Source: Pipra filicauda | Lineage: Eukaryota; Chordata; Aves; Passeriformes; Pipridae | DNA length: 64,000 nt | Reading direction: 5' to 3' | Assembly: GCF_003945595.2 (NCBI RefSeq) | Contig: NW_024103718.1 | Span: 1,612,001 to 1,676,000, forward strand | Shown: positions 12,780-23,673 of the stretch, piece after piece | Numbering within the stretch: position 1 is the stretch's first letter | Layout of the letters: each line of letters begins with the position of its first letter | Program-made: the position numbers and the translations under genes | The notes under the pieces: generated by a model | Database searches by the model: none | What the model was told of the DNA's origin: nothing | The model's input: the letters and a program-made list of their open reading frames with translations, nothing else

Positions 12780-14838
12780 ATTAAACATATCCATTTCACA
12801 CATAATCTGAGTTGTTTTTGTTACATCTCAAAGTTATAAACTCTGTCTGTATGTTAGGTTTTTGTCTCAATTCCTTCCACCTTAAATTACTCCAGTGGGC
12901 AAAATTATAAATAGTTTCTGACTTTATTCAGTTCAATGTTTATACAGTTGCATTAAATACACACACACATAACATAAGCAAGACAAAAAAATTATTCTTT
13001 GATACATTTCAAAATCTGCCTAAAATATTCACAGAAACATTGAAGTTCATCATGGAGGAATAATAGCAGCTTGGTGTGTAAGAAAGACATGATCCTAACT
13101 AACTTCTGCTGTCCATTTTTTCATGAATGAAGGATCAAGACAATAGGCTTTTTAGAACAGATGTCACAAACAACAGTTTATCCTTTTCTCAATGAATATG
13201 CTCTTTCACATTTATGATTCCTCCATAACAGTCTTCACCACATTGTTCTGTTTAATCTTTGTTCCACAAAACATAGAATACCTTGCTATGTGCTAAACAC
13301 CACTGTGTTGAACTCCTCCTTGGAGGGTCCGACCATTTGGAACTCCCTCCCAAAAGTAAAGCAGCTTCACGCCTCCCAGAACTCAGGAACATTTCAAGAT
13401 CCTTTCTCCCACAGATGGTGGATAGAAATAGTTTATTCTTTGTTTAATACTGGGTACATTTCTGCAGCAGTGGAAAACTACACATTGGGAACTTAAACTC
13501 CACAATTTCAGTTTTGTTTGTAAAAAACCTGCCACATTAACTCACAACATTTTGGAAGGTCCACTTGAATATGACAGAAAGGTGGATACTTTCTGTGTGT
13601 TAATAGTTGACTCATTCTTGAATTTTTTGGTCCGTCAAACTCTCACTGATTCATATAAAGTTCTCTGGATGTTTTCCTTACATACAGAACTAATGTTACT
13701 GAATGTATCCATAAAAAATTACAGCTGCAATTTACTGCACTGTTTCTCTTAGAATTATACTTGTTTTCTCCACACACTTAAGACAGGTTTCTATATGTAC
13801 TCTTGAAATTTCAGAGACAAATAATATATTTGTATAACCAATTATTTCTATTAGTGACTTGTATAAATAAAATCTGAAAGTTATCAACTACCTCAGCCTC
13901 TACATGTCACAGACATCTGGTAAGTTCAATTTTATTGAGTTCATAAAATAACAAAAATATATAGCTCTTTACAAGCACTGCTGTCTCATGGTTAAGATCG
14001 GTGAAAGTAGTCCTGGATAAACCAGGGACAATTTTATTTGGTTTTCAAATGCCTTTCTTTTAGTGCAAAAGCTGACAATTTCTTGTACTTCCAGAATCTC
14101 TGCTTGCCCTTTTGTATGCAGCTGTCACACTAAAATTTCTCAAGGCTTATGTTCTCACCATTGTCTCTCTTTTCATGTTTCCAGCACCTAAAAGACCCAG
14201 ACTGAAGATGCAAAGCTGTTACTTTCTATTACTTTGGGAAAAAAAAAGAGCTATGAGGTACCTCGTACTTATTAAAATTATAGCTTTAGAATAAATTAAT
14301 GTTCAAGCAATTAATAAGGTGCAATGACTTTAGCCTGCCCACACTGACCTGAACGAAACTTTTATTTCACTATTGGCTTGTTCCAATTTCATGGTTGATT
14401 CATATTCGGCCTTATCAGATTTTCCACATCAACTCCTGTTGCTGCTCAGGCACTTTCATGGGATTTCTCTTTCTTTAGTGTGAGGGCTGAAACTAGCAGA
14501 TGGATTTGCAGGACCATGGGCTGGATTTGGTGTTACATACATCTGCTTGTTTTTCAGCAATAACCCACCTTTATTCTGCCTTTCTTTAAATAAGCCAGAA
14601 TAAAACATTACATATTTTTGAAGAATTAGCTTCAAAACCAGATTCTACAATTGTGGCAGGAACCATGCTTGAAATCAAAGTAGAAATCTTTCTTAAGTTA
14701 ATTTTAAAATCTTACTGTAAAATATCAGCAGAACCTCTTTTGTTAAATATTTCCATAAACCAACAGCATGTAAAAAAAAAGTTTTAAGTAAACCACATAT
14801 TTTATATCTTTCCAGTTAGTGGGAGCAGAGGTAAGTGT
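12780..14838. other. SLC10A2 downstream region, possible 3' UTR
   Basis: No separate gene is supported. The part nearest SLC10A2 probably includes its 3' UTR, but the end of the transcript cannot be fixed from sequence alone. Minus-strand AATAAA hexamers occur at 14570-14575 and 14361-14366. A segment at about 13305-13425 has an ACTCCCTCCC core and resembles the end of an ancient L2-type LINE. That match is weak. Confidence 0.5.
14570..14575 (-). promoter_or_regulatory. Candidate poly(A) signal for SLC10A2
   Basis: An AATAAA hexamer on the minus strand, about 265 nt after the SLC10A2 stop codon. It is the first canonical hexamer past the stop. Similar AT-rich hexamers are common by chance, and the mammalian SLC10A2 3' UTR is long, so a later site such as 14361-14366 is equally possible. 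Confidence 0.3.
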
Positions 14839-14963
14839 CTATTTGGTCTCATTCGATACAAATCCTCCATTTATTTTAGCATTTGCTGTTGAATCCTCTT
14901 TTTGCTCAGTTTTCTCGACATCTGTCTTTGTTTTGACATGGAATCTTCTGTAAAGACGGTACC
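14839..14963 (-). CDS. SLC10A2: SLC10A2 exon 6 (last coding exon)
   Basis: 125 nt from the acceptor TTGATTTCCAG|GGTACC to the stop TAG at 14839-14841. It encodes the cytoplasmic tail: [20 protein letters not shown], then [20 protein letters not shown]. The NGGF core and a final lysine match the human C terminus, which fixes the frame and the stop. The middle of the tail is poorly conserved with mammals, as expected for this cytosolic region. Confidence 0.93.
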
Positions 14964-17900
14964 CTGGAAATCAATATATATTTTGTATTAAATATAGAAA
15001 TTACAAAAATTACCTGAAAAAGGTACTGTAGTAACATGTAGCCATGCAACATTTTCTTTCCTCATATTGCTGAAACATTCCAACCCATCCAGATAGTTTC
15101 TTTAAAGTTATGTTTAATTATTTCGTGTCACTCATCACTGGAAAACTATATTTAGAGATTTTAACAGTTTAAATTCTGCATTTGGTGTTTGACTGCTTTG
15201 TGTTCCTGTAGTGTGCAGTGACTTTTAAAAGTACTGCCAGTCTCCCTTGGAAAGCCTTTGGGCTCTTGACTGGGCCTGAGGAATTGACTCTTACCTCTAC
15301 GTGAGTCCTGCTTGGCAGAGCTGGGACAAAGTGCTTCATCTGTCCCCACCCCATTTCCTGGCAGAGAGGACGGCTAGTTTGGGAGTGGGAACTTGATAGT
15401 CACAGCTGGTTTAATGTGTAAGTAACAGGAACAAGGTCCCAACCCTTCTTAGGTTAGGTGTAGGAGCAGCAGTGAAATGTGTATGTGGGAGGAAAAAGGG
15501 ACTTTGCCTCTATTGGAAGATATTTTCTCACATTATTGATGAAGCTGATGCCTGTTCTCTCAACAGCTGGTGGGGGGGAGGTTTGTGCACGGTTGTGGGG
15601 ATGGCCCTGCTGGGTAGTTGTATGCACAGACAGCCTGGATCAGTGGAAGAAGATGCATTTGACCTTCCTCAGCCACGTGTAATAACAATCCCATGCTCAG
15701 TGTTCTCATATGCCCAGCTGTAAGTGGTGGATACCCCCTTCCTTGTGCTAAAAGAAGGGCCTTTCTAATCTTGAACTGAGCCTGGTATCTTCCTGATTAT
15801 GTACAGGGCCCTGTAATCATTTGGGTCATAATTTATTGAAGTATTTTGCATTTGATTATTTTTATCCCCTCTTGTTTTCTGCATATGCATACAAAATTAA
15901 ACTGATAATCAAAATAACAATAATTACAGTGCTATAATAGAAAGTAACTATACCTCCTAAAATTAGCAGCGCAAACAACAGCTGGAAAATGCTGTAGATG
16001 AGTGGGAAAGTAAACATCAGTTCAAGTTGTTCAGGACTGAATGAGAGCTGTACTATAGTTGAACATAGCTGAGTATTTTGCATGCCTGTTTCCAGAGACA
16101 CTGTACGACATCTAAAGAAAATAATACAAAGACAGCTGTGAAATAGCAGCCTGTGGGTCCTTATGCTTTTTAGTAACCTGGATAAGCAAGAAACATGCAG
16201 TAACGGATAACTAAGAAAATTGTATCTTTCAGCTCACACAGTCAACAAAACAGTCCACAAGTCATACAGCTGTTACTACCAGATCATATATTTCAGTAGT
16301 TGTAAAGGACTGTGATCCCCCTTCAAGCCATATGGGGCAGTCAGTGTCTCCCTTTCTTGTAATGATGTTCTAAATTGTAGATTGCTGTGTCTTCATGAGA
16401 AATTTTACTGCAGTCCCAACCCACTTACAAATCAGTTCTGTTTTGCTTGTTTGCAGTGTAACACAAGGGGCACACATGGGAAAGACATATGAAGGACTGG
16501 AGGAAATCTTATAATCAGAATCTGTAATAAACACGAACAAGAAAAGTTTTATCTTTGCATACTATTCCAGAAACAGGGTTGGAGAATGAGTAACTGTAAC
16601 ATAACTAATGTTTAGGGAACATTCCTAGCACTGATCAATCATTACATAAAAACTTTTTACACAGCTGAAAAAAGCCTACAGGTCTTCATCATGGAGAATT
16701 CCATACCTGTGCCAAGACAGACCAGCTAAGCGAGCCAACAGAAATCCTAAAGAATAACCAGCTGCTGGAAATATGGTGCCAATGATCCATAATTTGGGTG
16801 TGATAACCCAGGAACCTTTGTAGAGTATTCCCCCAACCACAGCAATGAGCACAATGAGTATTGCTCCCACAATGGAACCGACCTGTGAAGGGAAAGAGGA
16901 AGGACTGCATGAATAGGAGTGCCCAGTGAAATTTAATGGCATGTCAACAAACATGGTGTCAAACATGCCTGTGAGTGTCCCTGAGTCACTGAAACATCTT
17001 ACTAAACACGAAATCCAATGTTTACAGCAATGCAATTCGCAGCAGGAAGAGAGATTAGATAGCTGCCATTTTTCCCAAACAAGAGACTTGAGATGTACTT
17101 CAAGGTGTGACTACAGATATAGATCAAGGCACAGCTAGTATACTTATCTATAGCAGATACCTGTAAAGCTAGTGTTTTGAAGCTGTGGCTATTGTACTTA
17201 GAACTGATACTAAAAATAATTTCACAGGTGTGATGTAAACGAGGAATAGTGCACATATCAGAAAAATTTCCCCAGAGTTGTTGGGAAACCGATAGCCAAA
17301 TAGGTGGAATAATGCATTTTCCTCCCCACCCTTGGGCAATCACACTCTGGGGCTTATTACAGTGTATGCTAACTAGACGCTAGATTGTTAGTTAGTGATA
17401 GGAAATTATTTGCCAAGCACAGGAGTAAATCTTTAACGTGGCTGAAAATTCATGCTTGAAAACTGGTTGTGAGGTTGTATAACACTTCTACATAGACCTA
17501 ATCACTGAAGTTGATCTTATTTCCCGTGGCTGAGTGTATCGATATCTTTACTGCTGCCTGCCAAAAAAAAGTCATAACTCATTCTCTTCTCAGTACCCAA
17601 GTGAAATGTCTACTGTTATGGTATATCTTGCCAGGGATCCCAGTGCCAGACTTCTCAGGCTAAGCTTAGGAGAATCTATTTCTCAGTTAAAACATGTATT
17701 TCCATTTTACTGGCTTCGTCAGTCTTTGGCTGAAGCCTTTTTAAGAACACTGAGTGAACAAGTGCTTTTGTTTGGCTGAGCTATTAACCGCATGCACCTA
17801 GGAAGAAGAAACATGATCTGTCCATGACAAGCTCCTCTATTTCACCTGGCACATTGTCTTTGTGCTCTTATCTCCATTTCTCACTATATGAGTCTTAATC

Positions 17901-20900
17901 TGACAGCTATGGTTCAATCTTCCCTTGGTGCTTCATCATCCTACATAAAGTAAATTGTCAATGGACCATTCTATGGGTTGCTCACCTACTCAGTAAGAAA
18001 GAGGATGAAATGGTGCTTTGCCGAGAGATCAAGTAGAGTTTCTTTTCATGTGAGTGCAAGTCCACGTTTTTCCCTTAACTGATTAAACAGCTTTTGCCAA
18101 AACCCTTATATTTTTGATGCATCTGAAACCATCTTGAAAGATAGCTGTATTTTGTGAATAAATTTGGGTTTTTTTTTAAGAGTTGGGATATTCTCAATTT
18201 ATTTTTTTTAATAAAAATTAACTTCCCACTCAAAATTGAACCACAAAAAAAATCAACACACTGGTTTAAAAGAATAAAGGTTTTTTGATCCAGAATGGTT
18301 TTATTTTTTTTTGTTGTTTTGCAGAGAAAAACTTCTTCCAGATGACCTGAATTATTTTCCTTTCAATTTCACTTTACATTATATACTGAACTCAATTACT
18401 AACTAGCCAAAGACAAAAGTAGGCTCTTTAGATAATGATGGTTTCTAATAATCTATGCAACTCATGCATGTTTGTGCAGGGGGAAAGCAATATATTTCCA
18501 CAATGACTCATTTGTTTTCTGCTGAAAACTTCCTGATTCTTATAAAGTCAGATACTAATACTATGAATAGCAAAGTACTGCTTCAGTGGTGCCACTGATT
18601 CCATAATTTGCCCATAATTGCTTATGCTTCAGCCTTATATATGTCTCTTACCTTAAGTATAATTTTTGCTTTACTAGGCCATTTGTGGTTAACAAATATT
18701 CCAAGGGAAACAGGAATTACGAGAGCTAGCAGAGAAGTTCCTGTAAAAAATAAAAGAGAAATTAAGCCCTTGTATGGTGCAGAAGCTCATGACAGGACAG
18801 ACACCATGTGGTGTGGCTGAGGGTATGTAGCAAGCAAGCTTTCAGAGGATGTTTCTGATATGCACATCCCAGACCATGCATGCACACTCTACCTGCACCT
18901 GCCCATTTGCTTTGCTATAGAGTCTGTTATCTTTGGCAGCCTGTTAAAGTAATTGCCATTCTGCCGAGCTACATGCTTATTCACCTGCATCAGAAAGGCA
19001 AACAGAAATCTGAGTGTGCTAATCATCACTATCCTGTGATGTGAGTAGCTATTTTAACTGTTCATTTTGTCTGCAGGTGCTTCTCTACCGCACCATATCA
19101 ACACCCGGTTTAGAGCTTCTTTTGTTTTGACCTTGCCCCTCCAGTATTTATTTTGAAAGCACAAGCAAAGTATGTGATTTTTTTTCCCCCAGGAACAATG
19201 GGAAATGAAATTGAAGAATATGAAAGTGATTCTTCTGGCTTTTAAGATTAGCACAACATGGAACTGCACTTGATAAGCACTAGGGCCACAGCTTTGCAAA
19301 TCACTGGAGCATGTATTTCTAAATACCTTAACTATTTTCTCTTTGTAGCTGGATGAGATTTTTGACAGGAAGTCAAATGAAGCCACTCCTGGCAGTGTAG
19401 ATTGCAGCTTTTCAAAGAGACTCAGTAGTTTTAATCACTTGCTTAATTATCCATGTGTGCTTAAGTATTTTGCCAGATTATGGCCTCAGCATTTAGCGCT
19501 TCGCAGGATTGTGTCTTAAAGCTGTTACAAACACTTTCATCCAGAAGAAGCAACTATTCCTATACGAATTATTCTATATTCTTATTCCAATATCACGCAG
19601 GTCTCAAAGTCATTTGGAAAGAAAAACATGCACAATCTTGTGATAAATATCTGTACAATATTTATAATGATTTCAAGTCTTGTGGATGATGGGAAGTGAT
19701 TTCTGGTACCTAAGTCCCATGAAGGTTATTAGAAAGTAGGAAGACAAATATTTTAAAAAATTTGATGTGATATCTTCCTAAGTCTGCAGGATGATGATAT
19801 AAAGGTAGTTGTCACTGGAGGGAGGATAGACAGTCAGAAGGGCAGCTGGTCCACTGGACTCACCAATGTTGCTATAGGGGAGTACAATTGCATCAGAATC
19901 AGTCCACATCTTGGTGTAAATAAAGAGGCAAAGTGGCATCATTCCCATTGCAAGCAGTGTGGAGCAAGTTGTCATGCTGATGCTGCAAAGAAATTGGTTA
20001 CAGTGACGGTTCATCTCATGCTAGCCCATAGTCTTTCTCATTTTCTTATTACCACCTCACACCTCTCGAATGATTGGGTAAGGATTGCTGCTGGCTGCAG
20101 TCAATTTATCCTGTATATCAGATTAGAAAGAAGACAAATGAAAGGAATGACTTCTGCTGAAAAGAAAGGAGCATGAAATATCAAGGTGTTCTGCAACCAC
20201 AGAACCATAATTTTGGTACAAATGAGTCAGTCAGATAGGTGGTCAGTGGGAAGGTCTGTTGGCAAGTCTGTCTGCATGCTGCCTGTCTGGCTGGTTTCTG
20301 AGAGGACGGCAAGCTGCACAGGGGGGAGATGAACATCAAATGGAGCTTTCCATTACACCAACAGTTCTAGAGTGTTCAAATTTCACTCTGAATTCAAGAG
20401 CATAAAAAAATATTTCATTGTCTAGGATGTTTGATGCAATAAAATTCCCTTTTCTGGCTTGTTTTGCTGTAGGCCAAAGAATAGGTGCTGAGAACTGCTC
20501 AGTGAAGCTTAGCAAAGTATTGTTTCCTCCTTTATGCAAAGATATTTCTATTTTCTGAAACACCTTGTACAAAAATATGCATTCTGCTACAGAATGAAGA
20601 AAGAGGAAAAGGTAAGACATCCAAAGTAAGGAGGAAACTGTCACAATCTGAATAGAATGGATAAAAATTATGCCTACAAATCACTTTTCTGGCATAAAAA
20701 TACTGAGAGAGGGTTCTAGTTAAGAGCCTTTGGAAGTTTCCTTCTGAGCCTCACTTCTGATTTCTCTTTTGTGCTGCTTGTCCTCAGAAAAGGGACTATT
20801 GACCCTGACCCACAACTGAGCAGATCCAGGGAAATATAGAACAATTAATACAGAAACCACAGGAATATTTGTATTAATTTTGGTTCCTGTCACTCTCTTC

Positions 20901-23462
20901 TTTAGAGTAATTGAAAAGAATTTTGCAGAAGCCTCTGGCAAGAGAGTTCTTACAAAAATTTCTTACAGAGAAAAAGAGTCATGGTCTACAATTCAGGTCT
21001 GATGAAGTCCCAAATGGATAAAAAATCTTATTTTTCCTACCTCTCTGTTTTCTACATCTTTATACTATCCCTGAATGTACATCTTTCTCCAAAGTCTGGA
21101 TATCCTCTAACCCCAGTCCCTGTGCTCACAGAAGCAGTTGTTCTTGTGAAATATCAAAAGATGTTTCTATGGGAAGCATTAGAGGATATCAGCTGCTTGC
21201 GAGTTACTAAGAAAGGTATGAAACATCATACTTCACCTCACTGTGATTGTAATAGCAATTATAAAACTAATTCCTGCTCTAACTTCTGGTCTATTTGCAC
21301 AGTGATGTTTTGAAGCAGGATGTAGACAGTAGTCATGGATTTTAATGTGTAAACATAAAATATTACCAGTTAAAAACAAAACCTTGTCTGATATGATGGG
21401 CAGGCTTTCTGTAATACTGTAGTGGTTCCAGAAACCAGCCACACTACTTCTAGTGCTATTCTATAGAGAACAGAAGATGCTTAGGTTGACAATCTGCTTA
21501 CCTCTTATACCCTCTGGTCCCTGAAACTTTGTCACAAAGGTACTGACCAAAAGGTTTTGACTTCTTAAGATAAAGGTCTTTACCTGAAGAATAACCTTTT
21601 AAAGGCATTTCCAATTTACTTCACCTTCTGCCAGCATTATGGGATAGAAACCCTACTCATATTTATAGCATTATCAATTTGGATTTTTACCACAGATTTT
21701 AGTGGTGCAGCTCTGAACAATACTGAGCTGAGAAAGCATAGTTTAGCTCAGTGTATTCGTCTGAGGAGAGACTGGAACAGAATTTCAGACTCGTATTGGA
21801 TATCTTTCCATCTGTGGTTTATTAGACCTGTATTAATTGAAATTAAGTGTCTTACAGATTCTTAATATCATAGGTCTTTCCTCTACAGTGAGGAAGTTGA
21901 TGATTAGCAGAGCTGACCTCATACATAATTTGAAAGCTGGTATTACATTAACACCTGTATGTGACAGAAAAGCTCACTATTTTCAAAGGATGGAAAAATG
22001 TCGTATTAAAGCTACAAACATTAACATTCTTAGCCTATTTGCTCTAGTTCCACATCTTTCTTACTTCTATTATTTTTTCCATTTCTAGTTCAGACTGGTA
22101 CATGATAAATGGGATGAATGTTCCAATTTGTGTTACTCTGTGGGAAAGAGAGAAATGATTATGTTTATTTTAGAGAAAAGTAATCGGGATATAAAAATAA
22201 AAAGATGGCTCATTTTTAAAGGCTCTTAGAGTTAATGAACCCCCCATGGAATTTTCGTCAAGACTAGGGTTAATTTTCCTGTGTGTTTGGTGTCCTAGGC
22301 CAGATTAGGTGCCTTACATATCTGCTTCCGAGTTCAGAGCACCCTTTCATTCAGATCATCACACTTTGCCACAAAGGAGTTTTTTCATTGCCCCCAGTAT
22401 GCAGGATTGCCTTATGTAGTGGCTTCTAGCCTGTAAAATATTCCTTCAGTTCGAAGACTTTGCATAAAGTTCAAGGAGCAGATAGAATTATCACAAGTGG
22501 TATTCATTTGTATTACTTCCCAAAGAGAAAATCAATACCTGTCTTTTTATTGTGTAGAACACAAAAGGAGGGATAATATTTTTCCACAGGTACTCTTTTT
22601 CTGAGAACAATTACATAACCACTATTTTGTACAGAGGATTCTTATCCTAAATTCTATGTTATTATTATTTTTTTTTATTTGGAAGAAAAATAATAGTTCT
22701 AACTTGGGCAAAGTTTTCATAATCTTTAGTCTTAGCTGTCTTCATAAAGGATATTTGCTGCAGGATCTGAAGTTTTACAATAAAGACATTTTCTAATGTA
22801 CACAATTCTGTTGTGATATGTTCTGCATGAATTCCCAATGAACAAATATTCCCAAGGATATTTGTTATTCTGCTTTTATTTACTGCTATTACAGTAACTA
22901 AGCATCTTTACAAGAAGAACCTCTACAATGCATGTGCCAGGAGGCTAAGAAAAAATTCAGACAGGTGAGACAGTCCTTTTCAAGACAGACTTTACAATGT
23001 AAGGAGCCACATGAAGTACTTAGAGAATGGTTGCTCTTACCTTAGGTCCATGTCTCCATCCACCCAATAGCAAATGACATTGGAGGCTGTGCCTCCTGGA
23101 CAGCATCCCATGATCAGCACCACAACAGCTTGAATAGGAAGGACGTTAAAGGCCAAAGATAGCAAGAAGGCTGTGAGAGGCATAATTCCAAACTGGCAAA
23201 GGAAACCGACAAAAATACCCCAGGGTCTTTTTATGTGGTGCAAGAAATTCTTAAGTACCACATTGCAGCCCATGGAGAACATCACCAAAGCCAGCATAAT
23301 TGTTAGAACAGTACTTAAAACTACGCTCAAAGTTTGATTAAAATTATCTTCTGGTAATACACAAGATGTCCCATCACAAATAGTAGCATTTTCTGGACAA
23401 GTTGTGAAGTCTTCTGCCAAAGAGCTACCATTAAATAGCTGGGAAAGAAGGTATGTCTGCAT
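14839..23462 (-). CDS. SLC10A2: SLC10A2 (ASBT), apical sodium/bile acid cotransporter, six exons
   Basis: Takes up conjugated bile acids with Na+ across the apical membrane of ileal enterocytes, cholangiocytes and renal tubule, closing the enterohepatic cycle. Six exons join in phase (422+119+89+176+158+125 nt) to encode 362 residues. Visible SLC10 hallmarks: [10 protein letters not shown] and [12 protein letters not shown] in the first membrane segments (residues about 45-70), RPWGI at 79-83, the [10 protein letters not shown] loop at 119-128, VNHKWP in exon 3, [19 protein letters not shown] and [11 protein letters not shown] in exon 4, and [19 protein letters not shown] in exon 5. E276 and Q280 of that motif correspond to the family's sodium-site glutamate and glutamine. 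N-glycosylation sequons lie at N11, N25 and N42, and N25 aligns with the known human site. The start at 23462 is the only in-frame ATG before the first membrane segment. It gives about 15 more N-terminal residues than human. No frameshift or stop interrupts the exons, so the gene appears functional. Identity is secure because both sequence and exon phases match ASBT rather than NTCP (SLC10A1). Confidence 0.97.
15954..16111 (-). CDS. SLC10A2: SLC10A2 exon 5
   Basis: 158 nt. The acceptor is TTTTCTTTAG|ATGTCG and the donor is TTTTAGGAG|GTATAG, leaving phase 1. It begins [20 protein letters not shown] and continues [20 protein letters not shown] to the final membrane segment [13 protein letters not shown]. 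The sodium-coordinating E and Q of the ETGMQN motif are intact. The donor is weaker than the others, and the reading frame stays open 90 nt past it to a TAA at 15862-15864. Confidence 0.95.
16707..16882 (-). CDS. SLC10A2: SLC10A2 exon 4
   Basis: 176 nt. The acceptor is CCCTTCACAG|GTCGG and the donor is TGGCACAG|GTATGG, leaving phase 2. It encodes [20 protein letters not shown], then [19 protein letters not shown] and [20 protein letters not shown]. These are two to three membrane helices in the core domain. Intron 4 (16112-16706) is only 595 nt. Confidence 0.96.
18652..18740 (-). CDS. SLC10A2: SLC10A2 exon 3
   Basis: 89 nt, placed by splice sites rather than by an open frame. The acceptor is TTTTTTACAG|GAACTTC and the donor is CTTAAG|GTAAGAG. 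It encodes [20 protein letters not shown] then [10 protein letters not shown], ending in phase 0. The VNHKWP motif is characteristic of ASBT. Introns 2 and 3 are 1123 and 1769 nt. Confidence 0.95.
19864..19982 (-). CDS. SLC10A2: SLC10A2 exon 2
   Basis: 119 nt. The acceptor is TTCTTTGCAG|CATCAGC and the donor is AACATTG|GTGAGTCC, leaving phase 1. It encodes [20 protein letters not shown] followed by [20 protein letters not shown], nearly identical to mammalian ASBT. Intron 1 (19983-23040, 3058 nt) separates it from exon 1. Confidence 0.96.
23041..23462 (-). CDS. SLC10A2: SLC10A2 exon 1 (coding part)
   Basis: 422 nt, encoding residues 1-140 plus two bases of codon 141. The ATG at 23460-23462 is preceded by CTTCAAA, with A at -3. 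It encodes the extracellular N terminus with three sequons, the first membrane segments and the GGTASN loop, ending GDMDL. The donor reads CTAAG|GTAAGAGC. The split serine codon (AG|C) is completed in exon 2, matching the human protein at this point. Any 5' UTR exon boundary upstream is not visible. Confidence 0.96.
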
Positions 23463-23536
23463 TTTGAAGTACAGAACTGCTCAGTACATTGACAGTAAAC
23501 TTTCAAGACTGTGTAAATGGTTGTTTGCCAGAGAGT

Positions 23537-23673
23537 CCTTTTAAACGATCAAGGAAGCAATAAAGTGCAATACATGCTTGAACACTTATTGTTCTTGAAG
23601 GGTTTGGCACAGTGCTGATTCATAGGATTATAAAAGTTGCACTTGCTTGGTATGGTGACAATTAATCATTTAT
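23537..23673 (-). promoter_or_regulatory. Candidate proximal promoter elements of SLC10A2
   Basis: Upstream of the SLC10A2 ATG on the minus strand are three plausible elements. TTTAAAAGG, a TATA-like sequence, lies at 23537-23545, about 75 nt from the ATG. TGATTCA (plus-strand reading), close to an AP-1 site, lies at 23616-23622. ATAAATGATTAAT lies at 23661-23673 and matches the HNF1 palindrome GTTAATNATTAAC at 9 of 12 fixed positions with one perfect half-site. Mammalian ASBT promoters are known to depend on HNF1-alpha and to respond to AP-1. That these particular sites work is inference. Confidence 0.35.

Noticed and set aside
16926..17343. Open frames around SLC10A2 exon 4 as extra coding sequence
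   Set aside because: The minus-strand frames running into exon 4 are intron sequence upstream of a good acceptor (CCCTTCACAG) and do not match any SLC10 protein.
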